Positions 43,412 to 51,514 of a stretch of 64,000 nt of DNA are shown here, in pieces. The stretch is from Amycolatopsis sp. cg9 (GTDB taxonomy: Bacteria; Actinomycetota; Actinomycetes; Mycobacteriales; Pseudonocardiaceae). The notes under the pieces were generated by a model. That model made no database searches and was not told the origin of the DNA. It worked only from the letters and a program-made list of their open reading frames with translations. The translations under genes and the position numbers were made by a program. Within the stretch, counting starts at the first letter, position 1. Each line of letters opens with the position of its first letter. The stretch lies in assembly GCF_041346945.1 (NCBI RefSeq), contig NZ_CP166850.1, positions 6,928,501 through 6,992,500 on the forward strand, given 5' to 3'.

Positions 43412-43511
43412 CCCGGCGCGGGCCTTCGCCTCTGGGTGCGGCACCGGCCGGGCGGCCAGCATCGAAGCGTCGGCGACGGCCGCACGACGTTCTTCGGGCA
43501 GGAGGCCTGCC

Positions 43512-43745
43512 ATGACTTCTCTCCAGCACCGCCGGGACCCGGGGCCGGCCCGGGCGGGCGGGTTCCCCGAAGGGCTGCGGGTGGGCGTCCGCGGCGGCCG
43601 GTTCGACGGCCGCCGCGGCGTGGTCGTGGACCGGGCCCCCGACCTGCGGCCCGGTTCGGTGTGGGTCGAGTTCACCGGTGAGCCGCCGCGGCTCGTACCC
43701 GGGTACCGCCTCGACGTGACCGAGCTGGCGGACGACCGGCCGTGA
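43512..43745 (+). CDS. small conserved hypothetical protein, SH3-like
   Basis: 77 residues from ATG 43512, with AGGAGG upstream. FPEGLRVGVRGGRFDGRRGVVV and SVWVEFTGEPPRLVPGYRLDVTEL suggest a small beta-barrel that resembles in layout the proteins at 36586 and 36907 and the short DUF1918-type proteins of the mycobacterial dormancy regulon. Function unknown. A pair of DosR-like sites precedes it. Confidence 0.65.
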   Translation: MTSLQHRRDPGPARAGGFPEGLRVGVRGGRFDGRRGVVVDRAPDLRPGSVWVEFTGEPPRLVPGYRLDVTELADDRP

Positions 43746-43764
43746 CCGCGGGCACCCGTCCCGG

Positions 43765-43800
43765 AGGACCTTCCGACCGCGGACGGAGGACCAAGGGCCC
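43765..43800 (+). promoter_or_regulatory. DosR-like site pair (AGGACCTTCCGACC, AGGACCAAGGGCCC), 22 bp apart
   Basis: The promoter-proximal site matches GGGAC-N4-GGCCC at 9 of 10 fixed positions, and the distal one begins AGGAC with a weaker second half. They lie 72 bp upstream of the gene at 43873. Confidence 0.55.
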
Positions 43801-43872
43801 TGATCTTCAGCCGGCCGCGTAGGGCATCGTCGGTGTGACCGCCGCTGCTTCCCCGCGCACAGAGGACCTGAC

Positions 43873-44106
43873 ATGGTCGAGACCCCGGTTGCCGATGCCC
43901 CGATGTCCGAGGAGCGTTCCCGCGCGATCCGGGTGGTGCGGCACCACGCCCGCGACTGCCGTGACGAAGCCGAGCTCATGGCGATGCTCGGACTGGATCA
44001 GGTGCCGAGCCCACCGGCGCGGCGTCCGCACGGCGCCCTGTCCGCGGCCGAACTGCGGGCGCTGCTGGCCCCGGTCGCGGCGGAGCGCGCGAAGGCGATC
44101 ACCTGA
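43873..44106 (+). CDS. small conserved hypothetical protein
   Basis: 77 residues from ATG 43873. The central helix RSRAIRVVRHHARDCRDEAELMAMLGLDQV and a C-terminal helix LSAAELRALLAPVAAERA are joined by a Pro-rich linker. I recognise no domain. The DosR-like pair in front suggests expression in hypoxia or dormancy. It ends 18 bp before the convergent lipoprotein gene. Confidence 0.6.
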   Translation: MVETPVADAPMSEERSRAIRVVRHHARDCRDEAELMAMLGLDQVPSPPARRPHGALSAAELRALLAPVAAERAKAIT

Positions 44107-44124
44107 TCCGCCGCCCGCGCGGAA

Positions 44125-44475
44125 TCACTCCGGGGGCGGAGCCTGCTTCGCGCGCCGCGGGGAGCGTCGGCGGGTGTACTGCGGGCCGTGGAAGACACTG
44201 GCCGCCAGCAGGATGCCGGACACGAAGCCGAAGTCGTACCAATGCCCGTTGTTGTGCACCTCGTAGACGCCGACGTGCTCGTCGAACAGCGAGACGAGGA
44301 ACGTGACCGGGCAGCTGAAGCCGTGCCACAGCCCCAGCCAGAAGCCGGGCAGCAGGGCGGTGCCGGCGGCGCTGTTGGCGGCCGGCGCACAGCCGGCCAG
44401 GAGCGCGCCCAGGCCGACGACCACCCCGGCCGCGACGAGCCGGCGGCGGGCGGGAGTGCGGTGTCGGAGGTTCAC
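44125..44475 (-). CDS. small putative lipoprotein/membrane protein
   Basis: 116 residues from GTG 44475. The N-terminus has an Arg-rich start, a hydrophobic helix and a lipobox LLAGC. The mature part contains LPGFWLGLWHGFSCPVTFLVSLFDEH, VYEVHNNGHWYDFGFVSGI and a basic C-terminus. I recognise the pattern from small actinobacterial membrane proteins without assigned function. It is divergent from the WS/DGAT gene across a region with a DosR-like site 36 bp upstream of its start. Confidence 0.65.
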   Translation of the reverse strand: MNLRHRTPARRRLVAAGVVVGLGALLAGCAPAANSAAGTALLPGFWLGLWHGFSCPVTFLVSLFDEHVGVYEVHNNGHWYDFGFVSGILLAASVFHGPQYTRRRSPRRAKQAPPPE

Positions 44476-44511
44476 GGCACCACCGTCCCCGGCCCGGTGG
44501 CCAGGCGGAAA

Positions 44512-44525
44512 GGGCCGAAGGTCAC
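44512..44525 (-). promoter_or_regulatory. DosR-like site between lipoprotein and WS/DGAT genes (GTGACCTTCGGCCC on minus strand)
   Basis: Read on the minus strand this matches GGGAC-N4-GGCCC at 9 of 10 fixed positions. It is 36 bp from the minus-strand lipoprotein start and about 101 bp from the plus-strand WS/DGAT start. A second site at 22 bp distance is only weakly supported. Confidence 0.55.
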
Positions 44526-44626
44526 CGGCCGGGGCACCGGCCCGGTGTGCACTGTGGACTTTCCGCCGCCGGACCGGGGACTTCGGACTCTGGCCGGGCG
44601 GTGGCCGGGCCCGGTCGGCTGGGTCC

Positions 44627-46207
44627 ATGCCGCCGACCAGACCGTCGCCGCCGCCGGTCATCGACCGCGCGAGCCCCGCGGACCGCGCGTTCCTGGCCAT
44701 GGACACCGGCGACGTACCCGAGCAGTTCGGCGTGGTCCTGGACCTCGGCCCGGCCACGGCGTTCGACCTGGCGCGGGCCCGACAGCTGGTCGCCGACCGC
44801 GTCCCGGCCGTCCCGCGGCTGCGGCAACGGCTCGTCCGGGCGCCGTTCGGCGGGGGCGGGCCGTTCTGGTCGGACGACGCGGGCTTCGACGTCCGCCGCC
44901 ACGTGCGGGCCGTGGTGTGCGCGCCGCCGGGCGACCGGCAGGCCTTGCTGGACACCGCCGTGTCCCTGGCCGAGACGCCGCTGCCCCGGGACGCGGCGCT
45001 GTGGTCGATGGCGTTCGTGACCGGCCTCGCCGACGACCGGGTCGCGCTGGTGGTCGTGCTGCACCACGTCCTGGCGGACGGCGTCGGCGGTCTCGCGGTG
45101 CTGGCCGATCTCGTCGACCAGGGCGCGGGGGCGCCCGCGAAGCCCTTCCCGCGGCCACCGCCCACCGCGGGTGCCCTGGCCCGCGACAACGTCCTCCGCC
45201 GGCTGCGGGCGCTACGCCGGTGCGGGCAGGCCGTGCGGGCGCTGCGTACCTCCATGCGCGCGGCTGGGGGGCTGCGTCCGCCGCGGGCGGCGGCGTGTTC
45301 GTTGTTGCGGCGCACTGGGGTGCGCCGTCGGGTGGTGGTCGTGGGTATCGGGCGGTGGGTGTTGCGCGTTTGCGTGCGTGCGGCTGGGGGTCTGCGTGCG
45401 CCGCGGGCGGCGGCGTGTTCGTTGTTGCGGCGCACTGGGGTGCGCCGTCGGGTGGTGGTCGTGGGTATCGGGCGGTGGGTGTTGCGCGTTTGCGTGCGTG
45501 CGGCTGGGGGTCTGCGTGCGCCGCGGGCGGCGGCGTGTGCGCCGCTCCGGCCCACCGGGGCGCGCCACCGGCTGGTGGCCGTCAGCACCGGGCGGCCGGC
45601 GCTGGCCGCGGCCGCGCACCGCCACGGTGCGTCGGTCAACGATGCCGTCCTGGTCGCCGTTGCCGGGGCGCTGCACCGGCTGCTGGTGACCCGGGGCGAG
45701 TCCGTCGGCACCTTCGCGGTCGCCGTGCCGGTGTCCGGCCGGCGGCCGGGCCGCGGGGGCGCGCTCGGCAACGCGGTCAGCCCGATGCTCGTCCGGGTCC
45801 CCGGGACCGGTGACGTCGCCGGGCGGCTCGAACGCGTCGCGGCCGAGGTGCGGGCGGGCAAGGCCGCCGCGACCGGACCGCCGCCGATCGCCGTGCTGGG
45901 CGGCCTCTTCCGGCTGCTGGCCGCGGCCGGCGGCTACCGGTGGTACCTGAACCACCAGCACCGGATGCACACGCTCGTCAGCCACGTGCGCGGCCCGGCC
46001 GAGCCGGTCACGTTCGGCGGGCTGCCGGTCGGCTCGGCGATCCCGGTCGCCGTCGGTGACGCCGGGAACCTGGGCGTGTTCTTCGAGGTGCTGTCCTACG
46101 CGGGAACGGTGACGATCTCGGTGGTCGCCGACCGGGACGGGGCCGGGGACCTCACCACCCTCGCCGACGGCCTGCGCGCCGAACTGGACCTCGTGCTCGG
46201 CGCGTGA
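44627..46207 (+). CDS. wax ester synthase/diacylglycerol acyltransferase (WS/DGAT), with internal repeat expansion
   Basis: 526 residues from ATG 44627. The condensing motif HHVLADG lies at 146-152, the N-terminal SPADRAFLAMDTGDVPEQFGVVL and C-terminal NDAVLVAVAGALHRLL, GNAVSPMLVRVP, SHVRGPAEPVTFGGLPV are family features. It transfers acyl-CoA to diacylglycerol or fatty alcohols at the inner membrane to form storage lipid, as DosR-controlled Tgs1 does in Mycobacterium. Two near-identical 40-residue units are inserted after residue 211; without them the protein would be about 446 residues, the usual size. Whether the enzyme is active is uncertain. Confidence 0.85.
   Translation: MPPTRPSPPPVIDRASPADRAFLAMDTGDVPEQFGVVLDLGPATAFDLARARQLVADRVPAVPRLRQRLVRAPFGGGGPFWSDDAGFDVRRHVRAVVCAPPGDRQALLDTAVSLAETPLPRDAALWSMAFVTGLADDRVALVVVLHHVLADGVGGLAVLADLVDQGAGAPAKPFPRPPPTAGALARDNVLRRLRALRRCGQAVRALRTSMRAAGGLRPPRAAACSLLRRTGVRRRVVVVGIGRWVLRVCVRAAGGLRAPRAAACSLLRRTGVRRRVVVVGIGRWVLRVCVRAAGGLRAPRAAACAPLRPTGARHRLVAVSTGRPALAAAAHRHGASVNDAVLVAVAGALHRLLVTRGESVGTFAVAVPVSGRRPGRGGALGNAVSPMLVRVPGTGDVAGRLERVAAEVRAGKAAATGPPPIAVLGGLFRLLAAAGGYRWYLNHQHRMHTLVSHVRGPAEPVTFGGLPVGSAIPVAVGDAGNLGVFFEVLSYAGTVTISVVADRDGAGDLTTLADGLRAELDLVLGA
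45260..45538 (+). repeat. in-frame 120-bp tandem repeat inside the WS/DGAT gene
   Basis: Bases 45301-45420 and 45421-45540 differ at a single position. The units begin near 45260, 45380 and 45500, and the third diverges after about 40 bp into normal gene sequence. Each unit encodes RAAGGLRAPRAAACSLLRRT followed by GVRRRVVVVGIGRWVLRVCV. The repeat is T-richer than the rest of the gene (runs such as TGTTCGTTGTTGCGG). Confidence 0.9.
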
Positions 46208-46211
46208 CCGC

Positions 46212-46247
46212 GGCCCTTTCGGCCTCCTGCCCGTTGACCTAAGGCCC
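46212..46247 (+). promoter_or_regulatory. DosR-like site pair (GGCCCTTTCGGCCT, TTGACCTAAGGCCC), 22 bp apart
   Basis: The proximal site fits GGGAC-N4-GGCCC at 8 of 10 fixed positions; the distal one shares the TTTC spacer with canonical sites. They lie just after the WS/DGAT stop and 53 bp before the start of the membrane-protein gene at 46301. Confidence 0.55.
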
Positions 46248-46300
46248 TGCCGCCCGGCGCCCCGCCGGCCGGACGATCGGGGCGGGGAAGGGAGGCTGTC

Positions 46301-46741
46301 ATGACCGTCGGCCAGGAGACCCGTCGCCCTCGGGCCGGAAAGCGCCGCGCCGGCTACCTGATCGGCGCGCTCGTCAACGTCCTGGTGCTGCTCGCCGCCC
46401 ACGCCTGGCCCGGCTGGGAAGCCGTGCCGTTCCTGACCGGCGACACCCCTCGGGTGCTGGGCGTGGTCGATCTCGCGCTGACGGCCGGGGTGGCCACCAA
46501 CGTGGCTTTCCTCGGCTACGACCCCGAGTGGCTGACCGCGCTGGGCGGCCTGGTGACGACCCTGGCCGGGCTGGTCGCCGTCGTCCGGGTCTGGCAGGTC
46601 TTCCCCTTCGACTTCGCGGGTTCTTCCTTCGACTGGCCCGTGACGGCGCGCGTCCTGCTGGTCGTCGGCATCGCCGGCTCGGTGCTCGGGGCGCTCGTGC
46701 AGCTGGCGACCCTCGTGCGCGCCGGACTCCGGCGCCGCTAG
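46301..46741 (+). CDS. four-helix membrane protein
   Basis: 146 residues from ATG 46301 (GGGAAGGGAGG upstream). Four hydrophobic segments: YLIGALVNVLVLLAAHAWPG, LGVVDLALTAGVATNVAFLG, ALGGLVTTLAGLVAVVRVWQ and the C-terminal VLLVVGIAGSVLGALVQLAT. It has no known catalytic motif. It precedes the SRPBCC-nitroreductase fusion gene by 42 bp and likely shares its transcript under the DosR-like pair. Confidence 0.75.
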   Translation: MTVGQETRRPRAGKRRAGYLIGALVNVLVLLAAHAWPGWEAVPFLTGDTPRVLGVVDLALTAGVATNVAFLGYDPEWLTALGGLVTTLAGLVAVVRVWQVFPFDFAGSSFDWPVTARVLLVVGIAGSVLGALVQLATLVRAGLRRR

Positions 46742-46783
46742 GCGAACCCCGGTTTTCCCCGCCCGACAACGAAAGGTGACGCC

Positions 46784-47929
46784 GTGACCGAGTCCGTGAC
46801 CACCTCCGCCGGCCGCTCGCTCGAGCCCGGCGGCGTGGACCTGCTGATCGACCGGTTCCTGCCGCGGTTCGACGTGACGCTGGCCGAGCACGTCGTCGTC
46901 GACGCCGGTGCCGAAGCGACCTGGCGCGCGGTCCGCGAGCTCGACCTGACGCGCGTGCACACGCCCCTGGTGGACGCGGCGATGTCCGTCCGGGGCGTCC
47001 CGGCCGCCCTGGCGCGGCGGTTCGGGGGCGCGGAGCCGGCCGAGCCGCCCGCCGAGCTGAAGCTGTTCGGCGGCGGCAGCGGGTTGCCGGGATGGCTGTT
47101 CCTGGGCGAAACGCCCGGCCGGGAGGTCGTGCTCGGCGCCGTCGGCCGGTTCTGGCAGCCCGACATCGAGTGGTACGACGTGACCGGGATGACCCCGGAC
47201 GGCTTCGCCGCGTTCGCGGAACCGGGCTGGGGCCGCATCGCGGCCGGGTTCTCGCTGCGGCCCTACGGCCAGGGCCGCACCCTGCTCTCCTACGAGGCAC
47301 GCACGGCCACCGCCGATCCCGGTTCCGCTCGCCGGTTCGCGCGCTACTGGTGGCTCGTCCGGCCGTTCGCGCGGACGATCATGCGGGCGGCCCTGACCGC
47401 GGTCCGCGAGCAGGCCGAATCCCCTGGTGCGGCCGAGGCGCCGCCGGCGAACCCGCTGCGGCGGTGGGGGCGGTGGCTCTACCGGGGCGCCCGGCCCCAC
47501 GGCCTGGCGCGAGCCCTGAACCGCGGATCCGCCCTCGTGTACTCGGCCGGTGTGCTGCCCCGCCGGCTGGTCACGCTGGAGGTGCCGGGACGTCGTTCGG
47601 GCACCGTCGTCGGGGTCCCCCTGGTGGTCGCCGACCACGACGGCGAACGCTACCTCGTGGCCATGCTCGGGCCGGCCACCCACTGGGTGCGCAACGTCCA
47701 GGCCGCCGGCGGGCACGTGGTGCTCCGGCACGGGCGCGCCGAGCACGTCCGCCTCGCCGAGGTGGCCCCGGAGCTGCGCGCGCCGGTGCTCCGCCGCTAC
47801 CTGGCCTGCGCACCGGGTGCCCGAGCCCACATCCCGGTCGACCGCCACGCGCCGATCGAGGACTTCGCCCGGGTCGCCCCCGGCATCCCGGTCTTCCGCA
47901 TCGTGCCCGAGCGGGCGGAACCCGCGTGA
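46784..47929 (+). CDS. fusion of SRPBCC domain and F420-type (deazaflavin) nitroreductase domain
   Basis: 381 residues. The first 205 residues are SRPBCC-like (FDVTLAEHVVVDAGAEATWRAV, PGREVVLGAVGRFWQPD). The last 150 residues match the deazaflavin-dependent nitroreductase (DUF385/Ddn-like) barrel: LVTLEVPGRRSGTVVGVPLV, DGERYLVAMLGPATHWVRNV and AAGGHVVLRHGRAEHVRLAE. F420-dependent Ddn homologues act on quinones or nitro compounds and lie in dormancy regulons. The stop overlaps the next start (GTGA). Confidence 0.85.
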   Translation: MTESVTTSAGRSLEPGGVDLLIDRFLPRFDVTLAEHVVVDAGAEATWRAVRELDLTRVHTPLVDAAMSVRGVPAALARRFGGAEPAEPPAELKLFGGGSGLPGWLFLGETPGREVVLGAVGRFWQPDIEWYDVTGMTPDGFAAFAEPGWGRIAAGFSLRPYGQGRTLLSYEARTATADPGSARRFARYWWLVRPFARTIMRAALTAVREQAESPGAAEAPPANPLRRWGRWLYRGARPHGLARALNRGSALVYSAGVLPRRLVTLEVPGRRSGTVVGVPLVVADHDGERYLVAMLGPATHWVRNVQAAGGHVVLRHGRAEHVRLAEVAPELRAPVLRRYLACAPGARAHIPVDRHAPIEDFARVAPGIPVFRIVPERAEPA

Positions 47930-48606
47930 GCGCGCCGGCGGCCGAGCGGTGGGGCGCGGCCAGCGGGTTCGCCGTGATCGTGGTGAGCGCCGCGGCGATG
48001 GTCTTCGAACGCGGCGCGGTCCTCCCGGCCGACTCCGCCGACGCGGTCGTAGCCCACTACACCGGGAACCGGGGCGCGATCTTCGCCCAGAGCATGCTGT
48101 TCCTCGCCGGCGCCGCGCTCTACCTGTGGTTCCTGGGCAGCCTCCGCAGCTTTCTGCTCCGCGCCGAAGGCGGAACCGGCCGGGTGTCGGCGATCGCGTT
48201 CGGCGCGGGAGTCGTCTGGATCGGGCTCAGCGCGCTGGCCCAGGCGTTCCAGATCGGCCTCGCCGCCGCGCCCGCCGCGGCGGCCCTCCCCGCCCTGATC
48301 GCCACGATGAACGCCGTGTTCACGATCTCGGCCCTCCCGCTGGCCGTGCTGCTGGCGGCGGTCGCCGCGGTGACGTGGCGGCACCACGCGTTCCCGGCCT
48401 GGCTGGGCTGGGTCGCGGTGGTGGCCGCCGGCGCGCAGATCCTGCTGTGGTCGAGCACCGTCGTCGGCAGCGGGCCGTTGGCCGCGGACGGCTGGCTGAG
48501 CTACGCGCTCTACCCCGTGTTCCTGGTGTGGCTGGTCCCGGCGACGGTCGTGATGACGGGCCGGTCCCGGCGTTCTCCCGGCCCGGACCGGGAACGGCCG
48601 GAGTAG
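47926..48606 (+). CDS. integral membrane protein, DUF4386-like
   Basis: 226 residues from GTG 47926, overlapping the previous stop by four bases. Six hydrophobic segments and the pattern SADAVVAHYTGNRGAIFAQSMLFLAGAALYLWFLGSL are like DUF4386/DUF998-type actinobacterial membrane proteins. Function unknown. Translational coupling with the SRPBCC-nitroreductase fusion suggests a joint role at the membrane. Confidence 0.75.
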   Translation: MSAPAAERWGAASGFAVIVVSAAAMVFERGAVLPADSADAVVAHYTGNRGAIFAQSMLFLAGAALYLWFLGSLRSFLLRAEGGTGRVSAIAFGAGVVWIGLSALAQAFQIGLAAAPAAAALPALIATMNAVFTISALPLAVLLAAVAAVTWRHHAFPAWLGWVAVVAAGAQILLWSSTVVGSGPLAADGWLSYALYPVFLVWLVPATVVMTGRSRRSPGPDRERPE

Positions 48607-48631
48607 CGGCGCGTGATGCGGTGCGGCGGGC

Positions 48632-49264
48632 TCAGTTCGAGCCGGTGCCGGGCCGCACGGCGGTGACGCTCAGCGGCCGTTGCCCCGGCATGTGCTCGGC
48701 GCAGGCGTGCGCGCCGGGTTCGGGCAGCAGCACGGAGACGGTGTTGCCCGGCGGGTAGACCCGCAGGCCGGTCACGGGTGCTGGGGCGCAGGCCGCGGGG
48801 TCGTAGTGGCTGACGTCGACCTGATCGACCGTCGCCGAGGCGGTTTGCCCCCGGTGCAGCACCACGACCGGCGTGGCGCCGGGGTCGCGGTCCGCGGCGT
48901 CGCCCACCTGGTGCTGGTCGTCGCCGGCGTAGTGGGAAACCCTGGGGTACCCGGTGATCCGGCAGGGGGCACCGGTGTCGGTGAAGAGGACGGCGACGTA
49001 GTAGTTGCCGGCGGCCGTGTCGCCCGGTTCCAGCTTGACGGCCAACCCGGCGGTCGTGCACCGCTCGACCGGGACCGCGCCCGCGGTCGTGGGTACGGCC
49101 GTCCGGGGTGGGGTTCCTGCCGGGGCCGAGGACGTCGCCGGTGCCGGCACCGGATCCGTGGTGGCGCTCGGACCGGCGGTGCCGGCGTCCGAACCGCACG
49201 CGGCGGCGAGCAACGCCCCGGCGGCCAGGGCCACCGGGCGGACGTCGAACCCGATTCTGCTCAC
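48632..49264 (-). CDS. DUF4232 lipoprotein
   Basis: 210 residues from GTG 49264. Hydrophobic N-terminus with lipobox LLAAAC, a Thr/Pro/Ala-rich linker of about 45 residues, then a DUF4232 domain (CTTAGLAVKLEPGDTAAGNY, GAPCRITGYPRVSHY, VSVLLPEPGAHACAE). Exported and anchored to the membrane. Unknown function. Co-directional with the helix-hairpin-helix gene upstream. Confidence 0.8.
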   Translation of the reverse strand: MSRIGFDVRPVALAAGALLAAACGSDAGTAGPSATTDPVPAPATSSAPAGTPPRTAVPTTAGAVPVERCTTAGLAVKLEPGDTAAGNYYVAVLFTDTGAPCRITGYPRVSHYAGDDQHQVGDAADRDPGATPVVVLHRGQTASATVDQVDVSHYDPAACAPAPVTGLRVYPPGNTVSVLLPEPGAHACAEHMPGQRPLSVTAVRPGTGSN

Positions 49265-49320
49265 GGTGTTCCCCTCCGGCGTCGGTCGGTGTTCCGGCCC
49301 GTGCCGCTCCGCCGGACCGG

Positions 49321-50034
49321 TCAAGCGGACAGCGTCAGCCCGCGGTCGCGGATCCGGTCCCAGGCCGACACCGGCAAGGCGACGGTGACCAGCAGTTCGT
49401 CGACGCTGGAGAACCCGGAGTCCCGGCGGGCGCCGACGATGTCCTCGGCGGCGGGCAGGGGTATCTCGCACAGCCGCGCGATCGTCGCGGCCGGGGCGTT
49501 GTTGAGGTCGACGAGACCGCCGTCGTCGTAGTCGCGGGCCAGGTCGGGCCGGCCGATCCGCAGGTCCCGAGCCAGCAGGGGATCGGATTCGGCGAGCCGG
49601 CGCGCGGTGGTGCGCCGGCTCCGGGCGGCGAGGGCCCGGCTGAGGCCGGGTTCCGGAGCACCGCCGCGGCCCCGGGCGACGCGGCGCCGCACCGCCCACT
49701 GGTGCGCGCAGGCGACGGGGATCAGCACGAGCCAGCCCGTCCCGGCGATGGTGGGCAAGACGGTCCCGGCGGTCCCGACCGCGGTGCCCTGCGCGTCGAC
49801 CGGTGCGGTGGACGCGCACACGAACAACCCGGCGAGCACCGCGCCGTAGGCGGCGGCGGCCCACCGCAGGCGGGCACTGCCGAGCACCACGCCCGCGTGG
49901 AGGAACGGCACCCACGCGGCCAGCCCGGCGGTGAGGATCGTCAGCGGGAGGTACCACCAGCCCGCGGGCCAGGACCGGGTCGTGCCCGCTGCCGGTCCGG
50001 AGTCCCGGGTGCCCGGCGGACCGCTGCTCGTCAT
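49321..50034 (-). CDS. membrane protein with C-terminal helix-hairpin-helix (ComEA-like)
   Basis: 237 residues from ATG 50034, nine bases after GGAGAG. The N-terminal part contains three or four hydrophobic segments (WWYLPLTILTAGLAAWVPFL and following). The C-terminal 70 residues, LVDLNNAPAATIARLCEIPL then AAEDIVGARRDSGFSSVDELL, form a helix-hairpin-helix of the ComEA/DUF655 type, usually DNA- or protein-binding. Function unknown. Confidence 0.78.
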   Translation of the reverse strand: MTSSGPPGTRDSGPAAGTTRSWPAGWWYLPLTILTAGLAAWVPFLHAGVVLGSARLRWAAAAYGAVLAGLFVCASTAPVDAQGTAVGTAGTVLPTIAGTGWLVLIPVACAHQWAVRRRVARGRGGAPEPGLSRALAARSRRTTARRLAESDPLLARDLRIGRPDLARDYDDGGLVDLNNAPAATIARLCEIPLPAAEDIVGARRDSGFSSVDELLVTVALPVSAWDRIRDRGLTLSA

Positions 50035-50084
50035 GTCGATCACCTCTCCGTTCGCTTCGGACGGGGACCGGGCCGCGGGGGTGG

Positions 50085-50444
50085 TCAGGACTCACCGGCC
50101 GGGGCCGCCGCGCGGTACTTGAGCTTCGCGAGGCGCGTCGCCGCGAACAGCGCCGCGACGGCGATCATGCCGACGGTGGCCAGCAGGCGGTTGACGTCCA
50201 CCGCCGGTTCCCAGCGCAGCTTGCCGTCCTTGATGACGTACGCGCCGACCGGTTTGGCCGACAGGCCGAAACCGCCGCCTTCGCCGGAGCGGCCCTTCTC
50301 GTCGCGGCTGTCGCCGCCACCGCCGCCGGTGCCGACCGTGGACGCCACGATCACGGTGACCCCGTCGGTCTCGTACGGCTCGCCGAAGACCATCTTCGTC
50401 TCCAGCCCGTTCTTCGCCTTGGTGAGCAGTTCATCGACGTTCAC
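50085..50444 (-). CDS. GerW family sporulation protein homologue
   Basis: 119 residues from GTG 50444 (GGGAGG six bases upstream). The YtfJ/GerW pattern is present: LLTKAKNGLETKMVFGEPYE, VTVIVASTVGTGGGGG, GGGFGLSAKPVGAYVIKDGKLRW, and a terminal membrane helix (LLATVGMIAVAALFAATRL). In Bacillus GerW acts in germination; actinobacterial homologues have no assigned role. The promoter region shared with the aldolase operon carries a DosR-like site 55 bp upstream. Confidence 0.85.
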   Translation of the reverse strand: MNVDELLTKAKNGLETKMVFGEPYETDGVTVIVASTVGTGGGGGDSRDEKGRSGEGGGFGLSAKPVGAYVIKDGKLRWEPAVDVNRLLATVGMIAVAALFAATRLAKLKYRAAAPAGES

Positions 50445-50499
50445 GACGACCTCCCGGTTGAGTTCCCCAGTCTCGCCGCCGACCGGGCCGTCGTCGCAA

Positions 50500-50513
50500 G
50501 GGTCCAAGGTCCC
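50500..50513. promoter_or_regulatory. DosR-like site between GerW-like gene and aldolase operon (GGGTCCAAGGTCCC)
   Basis: The minus-strand reading GGGACCTTGGACCC fits GGGAC-N4-GNCCC at every fixed position. It is nearly palindromic and lies 107 bp before the aldolase start and 55 bp before the divergent GerW-like start. A second site 22 bp away is not clear. Confidence 0.6.
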
Positions 50514-50620
50514 CGGAGTCCCGGCCGGCCGCCTCGGGCATCGGTGGCGTTCGGCCGCTGTGCGCACCGCTTCCGCGCGGTGTGCTGGGCGCACACGAAC
50601 CAGCGACTCCGGAGGCCGCC

Positions 50621-51514
50621 ATGGCGCACCGTCCCGCACTGGCCGAACTCGGGCTGAACACCGGCAAGAAGACGCGCTTGCACCGCATCCTGCACGACCA
50701 CGGCCTGCGCAACGGGACCGCGTTCTTCCTGCCCTACGACCAGGGCCTCGAGCACGGGCCGCGCGACTTCTTCGCGAACCCCGCCGCGGGCGACCCGAAG
50801 TACGTCCTCAAGCTGGCGCTCGAAGGCGGCTTCAACGGGATCGCCCTCCAGATCGGCCTGGCCGAAAAGTTCTACTGGGACTACGCGGGCGAGCTGCCGC
50901 TGGTGCTGAAGCTCAACGGCAAGACCGAAATCCCGCCGGACGGCGAGGCGCTGTCGCCGCTGCACGGCAGCGTCGAGGACGCGGTCCGGCTCGGCGCGGA
51001 CGCCGTCGGGTACACCCTCTACGTCGGAACTCCCGCGCAGGAACCGGACTTCGCGCAGCTGCGGCGGGTCCGCGCCGACGCGCACCGCCTGGGCATGCCG
51101 CTGATCGTCTGGGCGTACCCGCGGGGTTCGGCCATCGAGGGCAAGGGCGGGAAGGACTCGTTCTACGCCGTCGACTACGCCGCGCGCACCGCGTCCGAGC
51201 TGGGCGCCGACGTCGTGAAGGTCAACTTCCCGCACCCGGCGAAGATCGACAACGTGCCGGCCCCGTACGCGAAGGAAACCACCAGCCAGCAGGCGATCGA
51301 CGCCGTCGTCCGGTCGGCCGGGCGGACGCTGCTGCTCGTTTCCGGCGGTGGCAAGGCCGGCGACGACGCGATGCTCGAGAAGGCGCGCGAGTCGATGGAG
51401 GCCGGCGCGACCGGGCTGATCTTCGGCCGCAACGTCTGGCAGCGCGACCACGACGAGTCCCTGCGGTTCGTCTCGGCGCTGCGCGACATCCTCGCCAAGT
51501 ACCCGAGCACATGA
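50621..51514 (+). CDS. class I fructose-bisphosphate aldolase (archaeal/DhnA type)
   Basis: 297 residues from ATG 50621 with GGAGG. Class I DhnA/FbaB features: FFLPYDQGLEHGPRDFF, GGFNGIALQIGLAEKFYW, MPLIVWAYPRG, DVVKVNFPHPA with the Schiff-base Lys, and LLLVSGGGKAGDD. It cleaves fructose 1,6-bisphosphate, so it feeds or drains the triose pool independently of the metal-dependent enzyme. It is first in a run of nine close or overlapping genes and precedes the 2-oxoacid oxidoreductase genes. Confidence 0.88.
   Translation: MAHRPALAELGLNTGKKTRLHRILHDHGLRNGTAFFLPYDQGLEHGPRDFFANPAAGDPKYVLKLALEGGFNGIALQIGLAEKFYWDYAGELPLVLKLNGKTEIPPDGEALSPLHGSVEDAVRLGADAVGYTLYVGTPAQEPDFAQLRRVRADAHRLGMPLIVWAYPRGSAIEGKGGKDSFYAVDYAARTASELGADVVKVNFPHPAKIDNVPAPYAKETTSQQAIDAVVRSAGRTLLLVSGGGKAGDDAMLEKARESMEAGATGLIFGRNVWQRDHDESLRFVSALRDILAKYPST

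Noticed and set aside
45241..45600. CRISPR-like or minisatellite array
   Set aside because: Units are contiguous without spacers, in frame with the acyltransferase and homologous to its own sequence, so it is a gene-internal tandem duplication.
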